A DNA stretch of 8,784 bases from Candidatus Thorarchaeota archaeon (lineage in GTDB: Archaea; Asgardarchaeota; Thorarchaeia; Thorarchaeales; Thorarchaeaceae): the NCBI GenBank assembly GCA_016840245.1, contig JAEOST010000769.1, positions 1 to 8,784 on the forward strand, written 5' to 3'. A model generated the notes under the pieces. The model was not told where the DNA came from. It searched no databases and saw only the letters and a list, made by a program, of their open reading frames with translations. Numbering within the stretch: position 1 is the stretch's first letter; each line of letters opens with the position of its first letter. Positions 6,704-8,784 of the stretch are shown here, piece by piece. Position numbers and translations under genes: made by a program.

Positions 6704-7150
6704 TTATTTCCTACTTACACCTACAGCCATTCCATGACGTCCAGTGGTTCGAGTATGTTGTCCTCGAACCTTAAGTCCGAGGGAGTGTCGGATACCACGC
6801 CAGCTACGAATTCGTCTGAGTCGGTCAATGTCATTCTTATGAGCAAACTGAAGGTCTGCACCAGTCAGATGAAGCATTCTACCGGACATTCTGTCTCTAG
6901 GACGATTGACGTACCACTGTGGAAGTCCTGAATTCAGTGGATCTTTCAACATTGCCTCAATTCTCTTGAGGTCCTCATCGGTAACTAGACCTAGACGCAT
7001 TGAAGGATCTAATCCTAGCATTGTGAGCATTGCCTTGGAGAATCTTAATCCCACTCCACTTACTCTAGTTACTCCTTGAAGTAGGTTCTCCTGGCCATCT
7101 ATGTCCTTGTCAGCCAATCGGACGATGTATCTATATTCTTGTTCAGACAT
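6704..7150 (-). CDS. rps13: Small ribosomal subunit protein uS13
   Basis: A 148-residue protein of the 30S head that contacts uL5 and tRNA. Segments seen: YRYIVRLADKDIDGQENLLQ (6-25), GVTRVSGVGLRFSKAML (26-42), the archaeal insertion GLPQWYVNRPRDRMSG (75-90), RLRRIRSWRGIRHSLGLKVR (110-129) and GQHTRTTGR (130-138). Length is standard for archaea. GAGGT (7160-7164 region) lies about 9 nt before the ATG. It is first in the uS13-uS4-uS11 group and is likely transcribed from a promoter at about 7203-7212. Confidence 0.96.
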   Translation of the reverse strand: MSEQEYRYIVRLADKDIDGQENLLQGVTRVSGVGLRFSKAMLTMLGLDPSMRLGLVTDEDLKRIEAMLKDPLNSGLPQWYVNRPRDRMSGRMLHLTGADLQFAHKNDIDRLRRIRSWRGIRHSLGLKVRGQHTRTTGRHGMAVGVSRK

Positions 7151-7202
7151 GGTCGGTTACCTCATGCGGACTGATGTGAGGTCTGGTTCGCTTTTTGGAG
7201 TG

Positions 7203-7212
7203 ACCTTATAAT
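7203..7212 (-). promoter_or_regulatory. Candidate TATA box for the uS13-uS4-uS11 operon
   Basis: Read on the minus strand the sequence is ATTATAAGGT, a good archaeal TATA element. It sits 53-62 nt before the uS13 ATG, placing the transcript start near 7178 and leaving a leader of about 28 nt that contains GAGGT. Confidence 0.5.
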
Positions 7213-7309
7213 AGTTGCCATCAAGCCGCGTTCTAAACTCCATTCTCAAGGTGTTGTAAATGAAAAGGAGTTTATCAGTGGAACTAAGAACATAATGGAG
7301 GGCATGAAA

Positions 7310-7711
7310 ATGGGGCAGAACATAGGGGACCAATCAATGTCATCAGACTACAGAATAACACCATCAGTATTAGCTGCAATTCCAGAAACATTGAGAGTTC
7401 TGTTGGAATCTAATGTGGGTAGAAAAAAGTCAATTCTCATCTCTTCCAACAGCTTGGCAAATCGTTTCATCATGAATAGGTGGGAGATTAAACCGTCTCA
7501 GAGAAAGAGAAATAGTCAACTTTTCTACCAGGTTAGAAAGCAATGTCGTCTAATCTTCAAACATTTTCTTGCTATAGGCCAAATTGAATGGCAAAGAGAT
7601 GGAAAGAAGTATGTCTTTGGTGTGTTCAATTACGATGGTATCAAGGGTAACATAGTGCTTGGATTTGTACCAATATCACCTGAAAAGGAGTGGATATTAC
7701 CAACACACTAG
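7310..7711 (+). CDS. Unrecognised 133-residue basic protein
   Basis: I do not recognise this protein. The ATG at 7310 is preferred because GGAGGG (7297-7302) lies 7 nt upstream; in-frame ATGs at 7295 and 7304 would add five or two residues, and one at 7337 would remove nine. The protein is soluble, with no membrane segment, signal or cysteine cluster. The middle (roughly residues 40-85) is rich in Lys, Arg, Gln and Asn and probably helical. It is followed by IEWQRDGKKYVFGVF, which looks like a beta hairpin. A helix bundle followed by such a hairpin could be a winged-helix nucleic-acid-binding fold, but that is a guess. It is divergent from uS13 and convergent with the GTPase gene, 11 bp apart. 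Absence of overlap with any better frame, and a plausible ribosome-binding site, support it as real. Confidence 0.68.
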   Translation: MGQNIGDQSMSSDYRITPSVLAAIPETLRVLLESNVGRKKSILISSNSLANRFIMNRWEIKPSQRKRNSQLFYQVRKQCRLIFKHFLAIGQIEWQRDGKKYVFGVFNYDGIKGNIVLGFVPISPEKEWILPTH

Positions 7712-7734
7712 CTGAAGGATCCTTATGCTTCAGC
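7711..7734. terminator. Inverted repeat at the convergent ends of the unknown gene and the GTPase gene
   Basis: GCTGAAG (7711-7717) and CTTCAGC (7728-7734) pair perfectly around a 10-nt loop, followed on the plus strand by TTTCTC. The right arm encodes part of the last GTPase codons, and the left arm begins at the last base of the unknown gene. It could help end both transcripts. Confidence 0.38.
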
Positions 7735-8646
7735 TTTCTCTGACCCAAGCTCTTCCTCATCGATAAAACGCAGAAGTTCATCAGGTGGCAAGTCAGGAAT
7801 TGTGACCTTGACATGCTTCGCCGCTGTATCTAGTAGGATTCTGAGAAAATCGTCTCGGAAGGCAAGATCTACAGCTACCATTGGATGAGTTTCAGCACCG
7901 ATGACCCGAGAAATGATAGAGGGGTCTAGTGCATTTGGCAAGTCTTGTTTGTTAGCAATCACTACTATCGGAACGTTTGGTGCATCCCGCCGAATCATTG
8001 TATACATCTCTTTGGACAAAAGGACATTTCTCAATGTCGAATCGGTTAGTAGGAATACAATATCGGCACCCTTGAAGTAGAATTTCCAGAGTTTACGGAA
8101 GCGTTCCTGTCCCGCAAAGTCCCAGATCACTAGTGAGTAGTTTGCAAAGTATATGTTTTCGATGACCTCCATGTTCAATGCTATAGTTGGAATGTACTGC
8201 TCTGGAGGTTTCTCTCCCATCAGTAGGTGCAGTGTTGTTGTCTTCCCAACACCACCCTCTCCGACTAAGGCAATCTTCAACTTGGAGTGGACAAAGGGAC
8301 CGATAATACGTTCGTAGTTCTTCTTAATGAAGGCTTGAGGGTGCTCAGCAAATATTTGACTGAGAGCCTCTGATGCTGCTCCAATCTTATCATTGACTGT
8401 GTTGTCAGGCTCGTCAATATCAGTGATGAATATAATGAGAATACCTTCAACACACTCTCGACTGAAGTACTTGTTACCACCTATATTGAGAGAGATTCCT
8501 CTCTTTCCCTCTGACACCTTACGTAGTTCCATCAGGGCAGTTATGTACTCGGATATGTCTCGTTTTGGTACTTTGACTGTCCAATATTGAGACGACGCTA
8601 TGGTTCGTCGACTCTTCATACGAATTAAGACAGTACTATGTATCAT
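7723..8646 (-). CDS. Arf-like small GTPase fused to an N-terminal longin-like domain
   Basis: A 307-residue protein. Residues about 1-118 form an alpha/beta region resembling a longin or related trafficking-adaptor domain; the clearest part is the strand GILIIFITDID (68-78) followed by a long helix at about 84-106. Residues about 121-280 are a Ras-superfamily GTPase: P-loop GEGGVGKTT (129-137), switch I PTIALN with Thr154, switch II WDFAGQERF (175-183) and NKQDLPNAL (232-240). PTIALN and NKQDLP are closest to the Arf/Arl and SR-beta side of the family. The G5 motif is not obvious: VAVDLAF stands where SAK or CAT is expected. The acidic C-terminal tail has no prenylation cysteine, so membrane contact would have to come from the N-terminal domain or a partner. 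GAGAAGGAAC 8 nt upstream supports the start. The GTPase call is certain; the longin call is by eye, and a role in membrane or trafficking control is inference. Confidence 0.9.
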   Translation of the reverse strand: MIHSTVLIRMKSRRTIASSQYWTVKVPKRDISEYITALMELRKVSEGKRGISLNIGGNKYFSRECVEGILIIFITDIDEPDNTVNDKIGAASEALSQIFAEHPQAFIKKNYERIIGPFVHSKLKIALVGEGGVGKTTTLHLLMGEKPPEQYIPTIALNMEVIENIYFANYSLVIWDFAGQERFRKLWKFYFKGADIVFLLTDSTLRNVLLSKEMYTMIRRDAPNVPIVVIANKQDLPNALDPSIISRVIGAETHPMVAVDLAFRDDFLRILLDTAAKHVKVTIPDLPPDELLRFIDEEELGSEKAEA

Positions 8647-8717
8647 GAACTAGTTCCTTCTCACATTGGTCCTAGGAAGCGGCACAATCGCTACTGAATG
8701 ATACCTTTCGAGAGTTC

Positions 8718-8727
8718 GCTATTTAAG
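8718..8727 (-). promoter_or_regulatory. Candidate TATA box for the GTPase gene
   Basis: On the minus strand this reads CTTAAATAGC, 72-81 nt before the GTPase ATG. A start near 8693 would leave a leader of about 48 nt containing a GAAGGA ribosome-binding sequence. The AT core is nearly symmetrical and might also serve a rightward gene. Confidence 0.42.
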
Positions 8728-8760
8728 ATGTTTCTAGACAGATTCAAGGCTGAAAATGAG

Positions 8761-8784
8761 ATGGCGCCGAGGATGAGATTCGAA
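8761..8784 (+). CDS. Possible start of a rightward gene cut by the window edge
   Basis: An ATG at 8761 opens a frame that encodes MAPRMRFE and is still open at the window end. It lies about 33 nt downstream of the near-symmetrical TATA-like core at 8718-8727, a spacing that fits a short leader. Eight codons are far too few for any identification, and no clear ribosome-binding sequence precedes the ATG, so this may be chance. Confidence 0.22.

Noticed and set aside
7261..7690. Repeated TGAAAAGGAG at 7261 and 7681 flanking the unknown gene, as possible mobile-element ends
   Set aside because: A 10-bp purine-rich match without inverted ends or a transposase; consistent with chance.
1..8784. tRNA genes, C/D box guide RNAs, CRISPR repeats or insertion sequences
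   Set aside because: Scanned by eye; scattered TGATGA motifs occur inside coding genes without a matching D box, and no repeat array, tRNA arm pattern or transposase was found.

Overview
The window is archaeal chromosomal core DNA. It encodes archaeal/eukaryotic-type ribosomal proteins (eL34, eL14, and uS13, uS4 and uS11 in archaeal form), the pseudouridine synthase Cbf5, the 18S/16S rRNA-modifying enzyme Tsr3, the archaea-specific tRNA-Ile2 enzyme TiaS, an EMC3/DUF106 membrane insertase and an archaeal type A RNase P RNA. Promoter candidates are TATA-like boxes about 25 bp upstream of presumed starts. An Arf-like small GTPase fused behind a longin-like N-terminal domain, and a protein made of two cross-brace zinc modules, suggest an Asgard lineage. 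Moderate G+C by eye would suit a Thorarchaeota-like genome better than very AT-rich Loki-like ones. That placement is inference; no 16S gene or search supports it here.

Layout. 1-2997, plus strand: EMC3-like insertase, eL34, cytidylate kinase, eL14 and Cbf5, the order found in many archaea downstream of secY-adk. 3038-3388, plus: RNase P RNA, with helices P1, P3 and P4 that can be drawn by hand. 3408-3944, minus: Tsr3, convergent with the RNase P RNA. 4018-5624, plus: a 16-ligand zinc protein followed 2 nt later by TiaS; a 73-bp region containing nested inverted repeats separates this pair from Tsr3. 5663-7150, minus: uS13-uS4-uS11 transcribed from the right, convergent with TiaS across a short hairpin. 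7310-7711, plus: an unrecognised 133-aa protein divergent from uS13. 7723-8646, minus: the longin-like/Arf-like GTPase, convergent with the unknown gene across another inverted repeat. 8647-8784: the GTPase promoter region and perhaps the first codons of a rightward gene.

Functionally most of the window serves translation: ribosomal proteins, rRNA modification (Cbf5, Tsr3), tRNA 5'-end maturation (RNase P), tRNA anticodon modification (TiaS) and CMP/CDP supply (Cmk). The notable departures from a standard archaeal layout are the insertion of rnpB-tsr3-Zn protein-tiaS after cbf5, the inversion of the uS13-uS4-uS11 group relative to its usual partner block, the loss of zinc ligands in eL34, and the signalling-type GTPase at the right edge. 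No mobile element, CRISPR array or tRNA gene was seen. The only stretch of more than 300 bases without a protein gene (2998-3407) is filled by the RNase P RNA.
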